Shown here one piece after another: positions 24,483 to 34,073 of a stretch of DNA of 64,000 nt. Every line of letters begins with the position of its first letter. Positions within the stretch are counted from its first letter, which is position 1. Both the position numbers and the translations under genes were made by a program. This DNA is from Starkeya sp. ORNL1. Lineage in GTDB: Bacteria; Pseudomonadota; Alphaproteobacteria; Rhizobiales; Xanthobacteraceae. Location of the stretch: NCBI RefSeq assembly GCF_012971745.1, contig NZ_CP048834.1, forward strand, positions 5,031,001-5,095,000. The letters are read 5' to 3'. The notes under the pieces were generated by a model that ran no database searches, had not been told where the DNA came from, and saw only the letters and a program-made list of their open reading frames with translations.

Positions 24483-26255
24483 ATGTCGCCGCTCGTCCGC
24501 ACGATCACGGAGCGTCTGCTGAGCCCGGTCCGCGCGCTGCCCGGCATCGTCCGCCGCGCCGCCGGCCGCGGCCGGCCGGAGCCCAACGCCGTGGCCCGCG
24601 CCCGCATCCTGCTGTGCATGCTGGTGTTCGGCGGCGTTTATTGCACCATCAGCGCCCGCCTTGCCATGTATGCCTCGGCGCCGGAGAGCGCGTTGACGCG
24701 CCGCGCGGTGAATTCCGACGCCGTCGCCTCGGCGCGGCCGGACATACTGGACCGCAACGGCCTGGTGTTGGCCACCGACGTGAAGACCTCTTCGCTCTAT
24801 GGCGAGCCGAAGCGCCTCATCGATGTCGACGAGGCGGTGGAATCGCTGACCGCGGTGCTGCCGGACGCCAATGCCGACGAGTTCCGCACCCGGCTCGATT
24901 CCAAGCGCGGCTTCGTCTGGCTGAAGCGCGAGATCACACCGCAGCAGCAGCGCGAGATCTACAAGCTCGGCCTGCCGGGCATCGGCTTCATGAGCGAGAA
25001 CCGCCGCGTCTATCCCGGCAACAACCTCGCCGGCCATGTGCTGGGCTCGACCAATATCGACAATCAGGGCATCGCCGGCCTCGAAAAGTGGGTCGATAAT
25101 CGCGGCCTTGCCGAACTGCACCTCGCCGGCCTCGCCACCGACCGCCAGCAGGAGCCGGTGGACCTGTCGATCGACCTGCGCGTGCAGCACGTGGTGCGCG
25201 ACGAACTGGCCGCCGCGAAGGAGAAGTTCCGCGCCATCGCCGCCGCCGGCACCGTGGTCGATGTGCGCACCGGTGAGATCCTCGCCATGGTGTCGCTGCC
25301 CGATTTCGACGCCAACGAGCCGGCCAAGGCGCTCGATCCCAAGACGCTGAACCGCCTCACCACCGGCGTGTTCGAGATGGGCTCGACCTTCAAGGCGCTG
25401 ACCTTCGCCATGGCGCTCGACAGCGGCAAGGTCAATCTCAATTCGATGATGGATGCCCGCGGCGCCCTCAGCTTCGGCCGCTTCAGGATCCATGACTACC
25501 ACGCGCAGAACCGCATGCTGAGCGTGCCGGAGGTGTTCACCTATTCCTCGAATGTCGGCACTGCGCGCATGGCGCTGCTGTGCGGCGTCGACGCCCACAA
25601 GGCGTTCCTGGAGAAGTTGGGCCAGCTCGACCGGCTGCGCACCGAGCTGCCGGAAAGCGCCGCTCCGATCGTGCCGAAACGCTGGGGCGAGCTGAACACC
25701 GCGACCATCGCCTTCGGCCACGGCCTCGCGGTGGCCCCGCTGCAGGCGGTGATGGCGGTGAATGCGCTGGTCAATGGCGGCTGGCTGATCCCGCCGACCT
25801 TCATGAAGCGCACGCCTGATGAAGCGATGGCGGTGGCCAAGCGCGTCATCAAGCCCGAGACCAGCGCCAAGATGCGCTATCTGATGCGGCTCAACGCCGT
25901 GAAGGGCTCGGCCTCCAAGCTGGTCGAGTTCGCCGGCCCCTATAATCCCGGCGGCAAGACCGGCACCGCGGAGAAGGTGATCGGCGGGCGCTATTCCAAG
26001 ACCCGGCTGCTCACCACCTTCACCGGCGTGTTCCCGATGGACGACCCGCAGTACCTGATCCTCGTCATGCTCGACGAGCCGCAGGGGCTGAAGGAGACCT
26101 ACGGCTTCGCCACTGCCGGCTGGAATGCCGGCCCCACCACCGGCAAGATCATGGCCCGCATCGCCCCGCTGCTCGGCCAGATGCCGCGCACCAATCTGCC
26201 GCCGGTGGAAAGTCTGCTCACCGGCTACCAGGTGGCGCAGTCCAGGCCGGAGTGA
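24483..26255 (+). CDS. ftsI: Division-specific peptidoglycan transpeptidase FtsI (PBP3)
   Basis: A 590-residue class B penicillin-binding protein that cross-links septal peptidoglycan. An N-terminal cytoplasmic tail and one membrane anchor (about 42-60) precede the PBP dimerisation domain. The transpeptidase domain shows all three motifs: STFK with nucleophile Ser301, SSN at 355-357, and KTGT at 492-495. It starts one base after the ftsL stop. A family A repeat follows immediately downstream, separating it from murE. Confidence 0.95.
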   Translation: MSPLVRTITERLLSPVRALPGIVRRAAGRGRPEPNAVARARILLCMLVFGGVYCTISARLAMYASAPESALTRRAVNSDAVASARPDILDRNGLVLATDVKTSSLYGEPKRLIDVDEAVESLTAVLPDANADEFRTRLDSKRGFVWLKREITPQQQREIYKLGLPGIGFMSENRRVYPGNNLAGHVLGSTNIDNQGIAGLEKWVDNRGLAELHLAGLATDRQQEPVDLSIDLRVQHVVRDELAAAKEKFRAIAAAGTVVDVRTGEILAMVSLPDFDANEPAKALDPKTLNRLTTGVFEMGSTFKALTFAMALDSGKVNLNSMMDARGALSFGRFRIHDYHAQNRMLSVPEVFTYSSNVGTARMALLCGVDAHKAFLEKLGQLDRLRTELPESAAPIVPKRWGELNTATIAFGHGLAVAPLQAVMAVNALVNGGWLIPPTFMKRTPDEAMAVAKRVIKPETSAKMRYLMRLNAVKGSASKLVEFAGPYNPGGKTGTAEKVIGGRYSKTRLLTTFTGVFPMDDPQYLILVMLDEPQGLKETYGFATAGWNAGPTTGKIMARIAPLLGQMPRTNLPPVESLLTGYQVAQSRPE

Positions 26256-26272
26256 GGTCACTCGCTCCGCGC

Positions 26273-26387
26273 GAGCATCCTTCGAGGCTCCGCTGCGCGG
26301 AGCACCTCAGGATGAGGTCGCGCTTATGGATGAACCTCATCCTGAGGTGCTCGGGCGAAGTCCGAGCCTCGAAGGATGCTGAAGCAG
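26273..26387. repeat. Family A palindromic repeat, copy 5, inside the dcw cluster
   Basis: Arms gagcatccttcgaggctc and gagcctcgaaggatgct flank two inner hairpins containing cctcaggatgagg and cctcatcctgagg. It lies between ftsI and murE, so it is transcribed within the cluster if the operon is continuous. The apparent longer start of murE lies in this repeat and is therefore rejected. Confidence 0.85.
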
Positions 26388-26495
26388 TGTGACGTCCACC
26401 GGATTTCCCTCTACGTAACTTGCGCGGGAATCGGCTATCCGTCTAATTCAGACGCCATGCCGCTTCGTATGGCGGTCCGCCGGAACAGCGCCTTC

Positions 26496-27977
26496 ATGTC
26501 CGACGCCTCGCGATCCAACCCGCTTTCCCTCGGTGCCCTGATCGGCCCGGACGCCGACTATGGCGCCGCGGACGCCACGCTCAGCGTCGGTCGGCCGGTG
26601 CTCGACAGCCGCAAGGCGGTGCCCGGCGACGTGTTCTTCGCGCTTGCCGGGTCCAAGGCCAATGGCACGCAATTCATCGCCGACGCTGTCGCGCATGGCG
26701 CCCGCGCCGTGGTGGGGGAGGGCGAGCGCCCCGATGGGCTCGATCCGAAGATCGCCTATGTGCGGGTCGGCAATGCGCGGCGCGCGGTGGCGCTGGCGGC
26801 GGCGCGGGCCTATCCGCGCCAGCCGGGTACCATCGCTGCCGTCACCGGCACCTCCGGCAAGACGTCGGTGGCCGCCTTCACCCGGCAGATCTGGCAGGCG
26901 AACGGCCATGCCAGCGCCAGCCTCGGCACGCTCGGCGTAGTGGCGCCCGCCGGCGCGGTCTATGGCTCGCTGACGACGCCGGACCCGATCGAACTGCACC
27001 ACACGCTGGACACGCTGGTCAGCGAGGGCGTGAGCCATCTGTGCCTGGAGGCCTCGTCCCACGGCCTCGACCAGCACCGGCTCGACGGCGTGCGGATCTC
27101 GGCCGGGGCCTTCACCAACCTGTCGCGCGACCATCTCGACTACCACCCGACGATGGAAGCCTATCTCGCCGCCAAGATGCGGCTGTTCTCCGAACTGGTG
27201 CCGCGTGGCGGCGGGGCGGCGGTCTGGGTCGATACCGACGAGGGCAGCCACGCGGCTGAAATCGCCGCGCATCACAGCCTCGAAGTGCTCGGCATCGGCA
27301 TCACCGGCGCCGGTATCGCGCTGCTGGAGCGCACCGACGAAGGGCTCGGCCAGCGGCTGCTGGTCGAGGTCGCCGGCAAGCAGCGCAGCATCCTGCTGCC
27401 GCTGGTCGGCGCCTTCCAGGCGGCGAATGCGCTGGTGGCGGCCGGCCTTGCCATCTTGACCGGCACGCCGGCGGCCGATGCCCTCAACGCGCTGCCCAAG
27501 CTCGAAGGCGTGCCGGGGCGGCTCGAACTGGTCGGCACCAGGAACGGTGCCGGCGTCTTCGTCGACTACGCCCACAAGCCCGATGCGCTGGCCACCGCGC
27601 TGGCGGCGCTCCGGCCCTATGTGACCGGCCGGCTGATCGTGGTGTTCGGCTGCGGCGGCGACCGCGACCGCGGCAAGCGCCCGATCATGGGCCGCATCGC
27701 CGGCGACAAGGCGGACCTCGTCATCGTCACCGACGACAATCCGCGCAGCGAGAACCCGGCGATGATCCGCAAGGAGATACTGGCGGCCGTGCCCGGCGCG
27801 CGCGAGATCGGTGACCGCGCGGAAGCCATCCGCGCCGGCATCGGGCTGCTGCAAACTGGGGATGTACTGCTGATTGCGGGCAAAGGTCACGAAACCGGCC
27901 AGATTGTCGGCGACCGGACGCTTCCATTCTCGGACCGCGACTGCGCGGTCGAGGCGCTCGGGGGACGCGATCAATGA
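26496..27977 (+). CDS. murE: UDP-N-acetylmuramoyl-tripeptide synthetase MurE (meso-diaminopimelate adding)
   Basis: A 493-residue Mur ligase adding meso-diaminopimelate to UDP-MurNAc-L-Ala-D-Glu. The ATP loop is GTSGKTSVA, the carbamoylated-Lys and middle-domain region includes [12 protein letters not shown] and [10 protein letters not shown], and the DAP-specific DNPR motif is present ([10 protein letters not shown]). I chose the ATG at 26496 ([11 protein letters not shown]); ATGs at 26457 and 26469 are alternatives and none has a clear ribosome site. It overlaps murF by 4 bases. Confidence 0.93.
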   Translation: MSDASRSNPLSLGALIGPDADYGAADATLSVGRPVLDSRKAVPGDVFFALAGSKANGTQFIADAVAHGARAVVGEGERPDGLDPKIAYVRVGNARRAVALAAARAYPRQPGTIAAVTGTSGKTSVAAFTRQIWQANGHASASLGTLGVVAPAGAVYGSLTTPDPIELHHTLDTLVSEGVSHLCLEASSHGLDQHRLDGVRISAGAFTNLSRDHLDYHPTMEAYLAAKMRLFSELVPRGGGAAVWVDTDEGSHAAEIAAHHSLEVLGIGITGAGIALLERTDEGLGQRLLVEVAGKQRSILLPLVGAFQAANALVAAGLAILTGTPAADALNALPKLEGVPGRLELVGTRNGAGVFVDYAHKPDALATALAALRPYVTGRLIVVFGCGGDRDRGKRPIMGRIAGDKADLVIVTDDNPRSENPAMIRKEILAAVPGAREIGDRAEAIRAGIGLLQTGDVLLIAGKGHETGQIVGDRTLPFSDRDCAVEALGGRDQ

Positions 27978-29416
27978 ACGTGCATGCGGAGGGGCCTCCG
28001 CTCTGGACGCCGGACGAACTCGCCACGGCAACCGGCGGCACGCTACGCGGCGCGCCGGCAGTGGCGATCAATGGCGTCTCCATCGATAGCCGCACGCTCG
28101 CTCCGGGCGACGCCTTCTTCGCCATCAAGGGCGACAATAGCGACGGGCATTCCTATGTCGCGGCCGCGACCGGCCGTGGCGCCGGGCTGAGCATCGTCGC
28201 TAGCGAGCGGGTCGCCGAGCTGCCGGCGGATGCGCCGCTGCTGATCGTCGAGGACGTGCTCAGGGCGCTGGAGCATGCCGGGCGCACAGCGCGGGAGCGC
28301 AGCGGCGCGCGCATCGTCGCGGTGACCGGCTCGGTCGGCAAGACCACCACCAAGGAAGCGCTGCTGTTCGCGCTCGGTGCCGACGGCCCGACCCACGCCT
28401 CCGCCGCCTCCTACAATAATCACTGGGGCGTGCCGCTCTCGCTGGCGCGGCTGCCGCGCGGCGCGCGCTACGGCGTGTTCGAGCTCGGCATGAACCATCC
28501 CGGCGAGATCACGCCGCTTACCGCCATGGTGCGCCCGCACATCGCGATCATCACCACCATCGAACCGGTGCACATCGCGCAGTTCTCCGGCATCGAGGCC
28601 ATTGCCGACGCCAAGGCGGAGATATTTTCCGGCATCGAGCCCGGCGGTGCGGCGGTGCTGAACCGCGACAATCCGCAATTCGCCCGGTTGCGCGCCGCGG
28701 CAAAGGCCGCGGGCATCGCGAAGATTGTCGGTTTCGGCGAGCACAAGGGCTCGCAGGCCCGCCTGCTCAGCGTCGCCTTGCAGCCGGACGGCTCGACCGC
28801 GACCGCCGACATCCTCGGCCAGACCATCAGCTTCAAGGTCGGGCTGCCCGGCCGGCACATCGTGCAGAACGCGCTCGCGGTGCTGGCGGCGGCCAAGCTC
28901 GCCGGCGCCGATCTCTGCCTTGCCGCGCTGGCGCTGGCCTCGCTCGGGCCGCCGCCGGGGCGGGGCGTGCGCACGCCGCTCGCGGTGAAGGGCGGCCAGG
29001 CGCTGCTGATCGACGAGAGCTACAACGCCAATCCTGCCTCGATGCGCGCCGCGCTCGACGTGCTGGGCCGCATCCCGGTCGAGGGCCGTGGCCGGCGCAT
29101 CGCCGTGCTGGGCGACATGCTGGAACTGGGCGAGGGCGGCGAGACGATGCACCGCGATCTGGCGGGCGCCGTCGGCTCATCCGCCGATCTCGTCTTCTGT
29201 GCCGGTCCGCTGATGCATGCGCTGTGGGACGCGTTGCCGCCGAACCGGCGCGGCGCCTGCGCGCCCGATGCGGCGGCGCTGCTGCCGCTGGTGGCGGACG
29301 CGCTGCGCGCCGGCGACGTGCTGGTGGTAAAGGGTTCCAATGGCAGTCGCATGGGGCCTCTCGCCCGTGCGCTTGCCGAACGTTTTCGCGCGAACAGCGT
29401 GCCTGCGGAAGGTTGA
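27974..29416 (+). CDS. murF: UDP-N-acetylmuramoyl-tripeptide:D-alanyl-D-alanine ligase MurF
   Basis: A 480-residue Mur ligase that adds D-Ala-D-Ala to complete the UDP-MurNAc-pentapeptide. Motifs include ATP loop [31 protein letters not shown] and the C-terminal [11 protein letters not shown]. It starts within the murE stop (ATGA) and ends 4 bases before mraY, so expression is tightly coupled with both. Length and all motifs are normal. Confidence 0.95.
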   Translation: MNVHAEGPPLWTPDELATATGGTLRGAPAVAINGVSIDSRTLAPGDAFFAIKGDNSDGHSYVAAATGRGAGLSIVASERVAELPADAPLLIVEDVLRALEHAGRTARERSGARIVAVTGSVGKTTTKEALLFALGADGPTHASAASYNNHWGVPLSLARLPRGARYGVFELGMNHPGEITPLTAMVRPHIAIITTIEPVHIAQFSGIEAIADAKAEIFSGIEPGGAAVLNRDNPQFARLRAAAKAAGIAKIVGFGEHKGSQARLLSVALQPDGSTATADILGQTISFKVGLPGRHIVQNALAVLAAAKLAGADLCLAALALASLGPPPGRGVRTPLAVKGGQALLIDESYNANPASMRAALDVLGRIPVEGRGRRIAVLGDMLELGEGGETMHRDLAGAVGSSADLVFCAGPLMHALWDALPPNRRGACAPDAAALLPLVADALRAGDVLVVKGSNGSRMGPLARALAERFRANSVPAEG

Positions 29417-29420
29417 AGCA

Positions 29421-30506
29421 ATGCTGCAATGGCTGGCCGAGCTCCAGGGAAGCGTCCCGGCTCTCAATGTCTTCCGCTACATCACCTTCCGGACCGGCGG
29501 TGCGATCATCACCGCGCTGCTGTTCGTCTTCATGTTCGGGCCGGCGATCATCGCCATGCTGCGGCTGAAGCAGGGCAAGGGCCAGCCGATCCGCACCGAC
29601 GGGCCGCAATCGCACCTGCTCACCAAGAAGGGCACGCCCACCATGGGCGGGCTGATGATCTTCTCCGGCCTGATGGTGGCGACGCTGCTGTGGGCCAATC
29701 TCAGTAATCCCTATGTCTGGGTGGTGCTGTTCGTCACCATCGGCTTCGGGCTGATCGGCTTCTATGACGACTATCTCAAGGTCACCAAGCAGACCCATAA
29801 CGGCCTCTCCGGCCGCTCCCGCCTCGCCATCGAGGCGCTGATCGCGGGCGCCGCAGTGGTGGTGATCATGAATGTCGGGCGGATGCCGCTCTCCACCTCG
29901 GTGGCCTTCCCGCTGTTCAAGGACCTGCTGCTCGACCTCTCCTATTTCTTCGTCATCTTCGGTGCCTTCGTCATCGTCGCCGCCGGCAATGCGGTGAACC
30001 TCACCGATGGCCTCGATGGCCTCGCCATCGTGCCGGTGATGGTGGCGGCGGGCTCGTTCGGCATGATCTCATATCTGTCCGGCAACGTGCTGTTCGCCGA
30101 CTACCTGCAGATCCACTACGTCGCCGGCGTCGGTGAACTGGCGGTGATATGCGGGGCGATCATCGGAGCCGGCATCGGCTTTCTATGGTTCAACGCCCCG
30201 CCGGCGCAGATCTTCATGGGCGACACCGGCTCGCTGGCGCTGGGCGGCCTGCTCGGCACCATTGCGGTCGCCACCAAGCACGAGATCGTGCTGTGCATCA
30301 TCGGCGGCCTGTTCGTGCTGGAAGCGGTGTCGGTGATCGTGCAGGTGGTCTCGTTCAAGCTCACCGGCAAGCGCGTCTTCAAGATGGCGCCGATCCACCA
30401 CCATTTCGAGCAGCTCGGCTGGACCGAGCCGCAGATCGTGATCCGCTTCTGGATCATCGCGGTGGTGCTGGCGCTGATCGGCCTGTCGACGCTCAAGCTG
30501 CGCTGA
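29421..30506 (+). CDS. mraY: Phospho-N-acetylmuramoyl-pentapeptide transferase MraY
   Basis: A 361-residue membrane enzyme forming lipid I from UDP-MurNAc-pentapeptide and undecaprenyl phosphate. About ten membrane segments are visible, with the aspartate-rich [18 protein letters not shown] and the His-rich [12 protein letters not shown] loops. The ATG at 29421 gives the normal N-terminus MLQWLAEL; an upstream frame overlaps murF. Downstream lie nested hairpins (30517-30552) and a family B repeat before the antisense MBL gene. Confidence 0.95.
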   Translation: MLQWLAELQGSVPALNVFRYITFRTGGAIITALLFVFMFGPAIIAMLRLKQGKGQPIRTDGPQSHLLTKKGTPTMGGLMIFSGLMVATLLWANLSNPYVWVVLFVTIGFGLIGFYDDYLKVTKQTHNGLSGRSRLAIEALIAGAAVVVIMNVGRMPLSTSVAFPLFKDLLLDLSYFFVIFGAFVIVAAGNAVNLTDGLDGLAIVPVMVAAGSFGMISYLSGNVLFADYLQIHYVAGVGELAVICGAIIGAGIGFLWFNAPPAQIFMGDTGSLALGGLLGTIAVATKHEIVLCIIGGLFVLEAVSVIVQVVSFKLTGKRVFKMAPIHHHFEQLGWTEPQIVIRFWIIAVVLALIGLSTLKLR

Positions 30507-30562
30507 GGTTGGGCTTGAGCAATGCTCCGGCATTGCTGGAGCAATGCCAGAGTGAGAGAGGC

Positions 30563-30663
30563 CGTCATCCCGGCCGCAGCGAAGCGGAGAGCCGGGATCG
30601 CGTGAAGTTCCGAGCAACACCTTCCTGCGATCCCGGATCGGCCTGACGGCCGTCCGGGATGAC
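30563..30663. repeat. Family B palindromic repeat, copy 1
   Basis: Ends gtcatcccgg and ccgggatgac; inner parts gagccgggatcgcg and cgatcccggatcggcc pair, giving a long interrupted stem. It occupies most of the gap between mraY and the convergent MBL gene. The same elements recur at 51.4 and 58.9 kb. Confidence 0.82.
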
Positions 30664-30672
30664 AACTCGGTC

Positions 30673-31560
30673 TTACTCCCCGCGCACCGTCTGGATATTG
30701 CGGGCGTGGACCTCCTCATAGGGCGCGAAATAATACGCGCCGCCGCTGGCGAGGGCGTCGGCGGCGAAGGTCTTCAGGTCCTGCCCGGCCAGCGCCGGAT
30801 CGGTGCGGGCGCGGACCAGCTTCTCCACATAGAGCTTCGTCGCCGCGATCAGCTCCGGGCCATAGCCGCCGGCGGCGATCACGTCGGGATCGCCATGGTT
30901 CGGCAGCAGGCGCGGATAGCCCCATGAGGCGATGCGATCGAGCTCGGCAAGATGCACCTCGAGCCGGTCGGGCTCGGCGACATAGGTGACGGTGTCCTCC
31001 AGCGTATCGCCGACCAGCAGCAGGCCAAGATCCGGCAGGCCGAGCAGCACGCCGTCATTGCTGTGGATCTCGGCATGGCGCAGTTCGACCCGCACTCCGC
31101 CGATGGTGAGGTCGAGCGGGCCCTCGAAGGTCCGCGTCGGCATGATCAGCGGGCGGATCGGCGGCGCGGCGTTCTCCATTTCCTCGCGATGGGCGATCAG
31201 CGCGCGTTCGGTCAGGACATGGGCGAGGATCTCGCAATCGGCGAACACCTCATTGCCGGCGACATGGTCGTCATGCCAGTGGCTCAGCACCACCCGCATC
31301 GAGGTGACCCCCATCTCTTCCAGCGCTTGGCGTATCAGCCGGGCATGGGTGAGCGATATGTGGGTGTCGTAGACCAGCGCCTCATGCCCATCGACCACGG
31401 CGAAAGAGGCGACGCCCAGCGCATAGGCGCCGTCGTCCAGCCAGTTCGGCTCCGCCGAATAAGCCCGCACGCCGTCGATGCGGCCATCATAGAAGGCAAG
31501 GACGTTGGCGTGCGGCCGCAGGATGCGCAGGGTGGAGCCGAGCGGAGCGAGGTCGGTCAT
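30673..31560 (-). CDS. MBL-fold metallo-hydrolase inserted antisense in the dcw cluster
   Basis: A 295-residue metallo-beta-lactamase-fold enzyme. The metal-binding HxHxDH motif is intact (SHWHDDHVAG), with further ligands in RHAEIHSND, the GDTLED aspartate and PNHGDP. No signal peptide is seen. The fold includes lactonases, thioesterases and many hydrolases, so the substrate is unknown. It is transcribed against the cluster between mraY and murD, where the two genes are usually adjacent, so the division operon is physically interrupted here. Confidence 0.85.
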   Translation of the reverse strand: MTDLAPLGSTLRILRPHANVLAFYDGRIDGVRAYSAEPNWLDDGAYALGVASFAVVDGHEALVYDTHISLTHARLIRQALEEMGVTSMRVVLSHWHDDHVAGNEVFADCEILAHVLTERALIAHREEMENAAPPIRPLIMPTRTFEGPLDLTIGGVRVELRHAEIHSNDGVLLGLPDLGLLLVGDTLEDTVTYVAEPDRLEVHLAELDRIASWGYPRLLPNHGDPDVIAAGGYGPELIAATKLYVEKLVRARTDPALAGQDLKTFAADALASGGAYYFAPYEEVHARNIQTVRGE

Positions 31561-31670
31561 GGCTGTATCCGGTTGGCGATGCCCAGTTCTAGACCATCCC
31601 GCGTTTCCTTCCTCAGTGAAAATGCGATAGCCAGACGGGTGTCCGTATCGCCCGAGCTTGCGAGTCGATC

Positions 31671-33059
31671 ATGATCCCCGTCACCTCTTTCCGCGATCGC
31701 AAGGTCGCGCTGTTCGGCCTCGGCGGCTCCGGGCTCGCCACCGCCCGTGCGCTGATCGCCGGCGGCGCGGACGTGCTGGCGTGGGATGATGCCGAGGCCT
31801 CGGTCGGCAAGGCGGCGGCGGAGGGCATTCCGACCGGCGACCTGCGTGACCTCGACTGGAGCGCAGTCGCGGCGCTGGTGCTGGCGCCCGGCGTGCCGCT
31901 GACCCATCCCGTTCCGCACTGGAGCGTCGGGCTCGCCCGCAATGCCGGGGTCGAGGTGGTCGGCGACATCGAGCTGTTCTGCCGCGAGCGCCGGCTGTCG
32001 TCGCGGCGCTCGCACTTTGCCGCCATCACCGGCACCAATGGCAAGTCGACGACGACGGCGCTGCTCGCGCACCTGATGCGGGTCGGCGGGCGCGACGTGC
32101 AGATCGGCGGCAATTTCGGTCCGGCGATCCTCGGGCTGGAGCCGCCGAAGCCGGGCCGCGTCCATGTCATCGAGTGCTCGTCCTACCAGATCGACCTGGC
32201 GCCAACGCTCGATCCGTCCGTAGGCATCCTGCTCAATCTCTCACCCGACCATCTCGACCGCCATGGCACCATGGAGCACTACGCCGCGGTGAAGGAGCGG
32301 CTGATTGCCGGGGTCGAAGCCGGCGGCACCGCGGTGGTCGGCGTCGATGATGACTGGAGCGCGGCCATCGCCGACCGCGCCGAGCGGGCCGGCGGCCATG
32401 TGGTGCGCGTCTCGGTGCGCCGGCCGCTGGCCGACGGCATCTACTACGAGGGTGGCCGGCTGATCGTCGCCGAGGGCGGCGCCACGCGCTTCACTCTACC
32501 GCTTGGCGGCATCGGCTCGCTGCGCGGCGCCCACAATGCACAGAACGCCGCCGCCGCCTTCGCGAGTGCCCGCGCGCTCGGCCTCGCGCCGGAAGTCATC
32601 GCGGTGGCGATGAAGAGCTTTCCGGGCCTCGCCCATCGCATGGAAGAGGTGCGGCGCATCGGCGACGTGCTGTTCGTCAATGATTCCAAGGCGACCAATG
32701 CCGACGCCGCGGAGCGCGCGCTTTCCTCATTCGAGGAAGTGTTCTGGATCGCCGGCGGCAAGCCCAAGGCCGGCGGCATCGAGCCCCTGGCGCCCTATTT
32801 CCCGCGGGTGCGGAAGGCCTATCTGATCGGCGTCGCGGCCGAGGAATTCGCGCGCACGCTGGACGGCAAGGTGCCCTACGAAATCGTGGGTACGCTCGAC
32901 GCCGCGGTGCCGGCCGCCGCGCGCGATGCCGCAGCCTCCGGGCTGAAGCACCCGGTGGTGCTGCTCTCACCAGCCTGCGCCAGCTTCGACCAGTTTCCCA
33001 ATTTCGAGGTCAGGGGCGACCATTTCCGCACTCTCGTCAACGCCTCTCCTTCGGACTGA
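31671..33059 (+). CDS. murD: UDP-N-acetylmuramoyl-L-alanine:D-glutamate ligase MurD
   Basis: A 462-residue Mur ligase that adds D-glutamate to UDP-MurNAc-L-Ala. The N-terminal Rossmann-like domain has [10 protein letters not shown]. The ATP loop is [10 protein letters not shown], followed by [20 protein letters not shown] and, near the C-terminus, [10 protein letters not shown] and [12 protein letters not shown]. The start at 31671 lies 110 bases from the divergent MBL gene, so murD and downstream genes need their own promoter; I could not assign one. Confidence 0.95.
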   Translation: MIPVTSFRDRKVALFGLGGSGLATARALIAGGADVLAWDDAEASVGKAAAEGIPTGDLRDLDWSAVAALVLAPGVPLTHPVPHWSVGLARNAGVEVVGDIELFCRERRLSSRRSHFAAITGTNGKSTTTALLAHLMRVGGRDVQIGGNFGPAILGLEPPKPGRVHVIECSSYQIDLAPTLDPSVGILLNLSPDHLDRHGTMEHYAAVKERLIAGVEAGGTAVVGVDDDWSAAIADRAERAGGHVVRVSVRRPLADGIYYEGGRLIVAEGGATRFTLPLGGIGSLRGAHNAQNAAAAFASARALGLAPEVIAVAMKSFPGLAHRMEEVRRIGDVLFVNDSKATNADAAERALSSFEEVFWIAGGKPKAGGIEPLAPYFPRVRKAYLIGVAAEEFARTLDGKVPYEIVGTLDAAVPAAARDAAASGLKHPVVLLSPACASFDQFPNFEVRGDHFRTLVNASPSD

Positions 33060-33211
33060 ATTGCATACGAGATCTCAACCAGACCCCTGATGCCGAGTGA
33101 CAAGAAGATCACAGCGCCATCTGCCTGGCCTGGGTGACGCGACTGTTGAGAGTGACCTCGGTGCAGTCGCCGGCTGGGCAACGCATCGCCACGCGTATTG
33201 AGCCTTCCAGG

Positions 33212-33871
33212 ATGGACCGGACCGAGATGGACTCCTTCGACGAAACGATCGCGCGCAAGCAACGCAGCGAAGCGGTGTTGCGCGCAGCCGGCGTATCCAT
33301 CAATCCGCATTTGCCGCTTATCGAATCCGAAGGCGAGATCTTTGTCCGCTCGCCAAGGGAGGTCGCCGAGCGGCTACTGGCGCTCAACATCGTTGCGGTG
33401 AAGGGCGAAGGCCTTGAGCAGGAGATCATCGAGCGAATCGTCGAGGAGCGCGGTATCAGGCCGCTGTTCTCACCGTTGGAACTGGTCTTCATCGACGATC
33501 CCGACCCGAGCGAGCATGATCGCCTCCAGTTCGTGTGGCGCTACGAAGCGGCTTGGGTACTGTTCTGGTCGCTGAATTTCGTCCAAGGCCCGCTGGGGCT
33601 TCCGTCCCACCTGTGCGACGTACCGATGCTTACCGAGACGGTCCGAGATAGCGCCAATCTCACGGCAAATGGCACGCGTTCGGCAAGGGAGTTGCTGGAC
33701 GAGGCGGATTTGATCTACCGCTGCGCCTGGGCCATCCGTCAGGCTGGCCTCGACCGGGTAACACCTGTTGGAAGCCTTGCGCCCGGTGTGACGATGGAAC
33801 GGCACTACGCGCTGAACTGGCTTATCGACCCGGACGGTTCGGATTGGGACGATGTCGATACCAGCACGTAA
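33212..33871 (+). CDS. DUF4272-domain protein between murD and ftsW
   Basis: A 219-residue cytoplasmic protein of unknown function. The block ARKQRSEAVLRAAGVSINP, the following LPLIESEGEI with RSPREVAERLL, and the WRYEAAWVLFWSL segment match DUF4272 as I know it. I chose the ATG at 33212 (MDRTEMDSFDETI); ATG 33227 is an alternative, and the longer frame back to 33134 begins with atypical sequence. It is not a usual dcw gene, and its codon use looks less GC-biased than that of its neighbours, suggesting acquisition. The 152 bases before it and 202 after it carry no other gene. Confidence 0.75.
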   Translation: MDRTEMDSFDETIARKQRSEAVLRAAGVSINPHLPLIESEGEIFVRSPREVAERLLALNIVAVKGEGLEQEIIERIVEERGIRPLFSPLELVFIDDPDPSEHDRLQFVWRYEAAWVLFWSLNFVQGPLGLPSHLCDVPMLTETVRDSANLTANGTRSARELLDEADLIYRCAWAIRQAGLDRVTPVGSLAPGVTMERHYALNWLIDPDGSDWDDVDTST

Positions 33872-33964
33872 AGGCCTATTCGGCTTTGGCGTCTGCTGGC
33901 TCCGCTCGGACACGCTTCTTGATCGCTCCGGAGTGGACAAGGCGCGGAAAATCTCCCTTCGCCC

Positions 33965-33980
33965 TTAACCCCGCATCAAC
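33965..33980 (+). promoter_or_regulatory. Candidate CtrA box upstream of ftsW (TTAA-N7-TCAAC)
   Basis: TTAA (33965-33968) and TCAAC (33976-33980) are separated by 7 bases, one mismatch from the CtrA consensus TTAA-N7-TTAAC. It lies 94 bases before the ftsW start. ftsW is a CtrA target in Caulobacter, which makes the site plausible. Confidence 0.35.
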
Positions 33981-34073
33981 CCTAACTCATCGATATTTAC
34001 CGAACGGGCCACGCCGCCCGCCGATAACGCTTGCCAATCCGCCACCCCGCCCTCTGCCGGAGTTTTGCGTACC

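Noticed and set aside
26376..26495. Longer N-terminus of MurE from 26376
   Set aside because: It would begin inside a family A repeat and encodes sequence unlike MurE N-termini.
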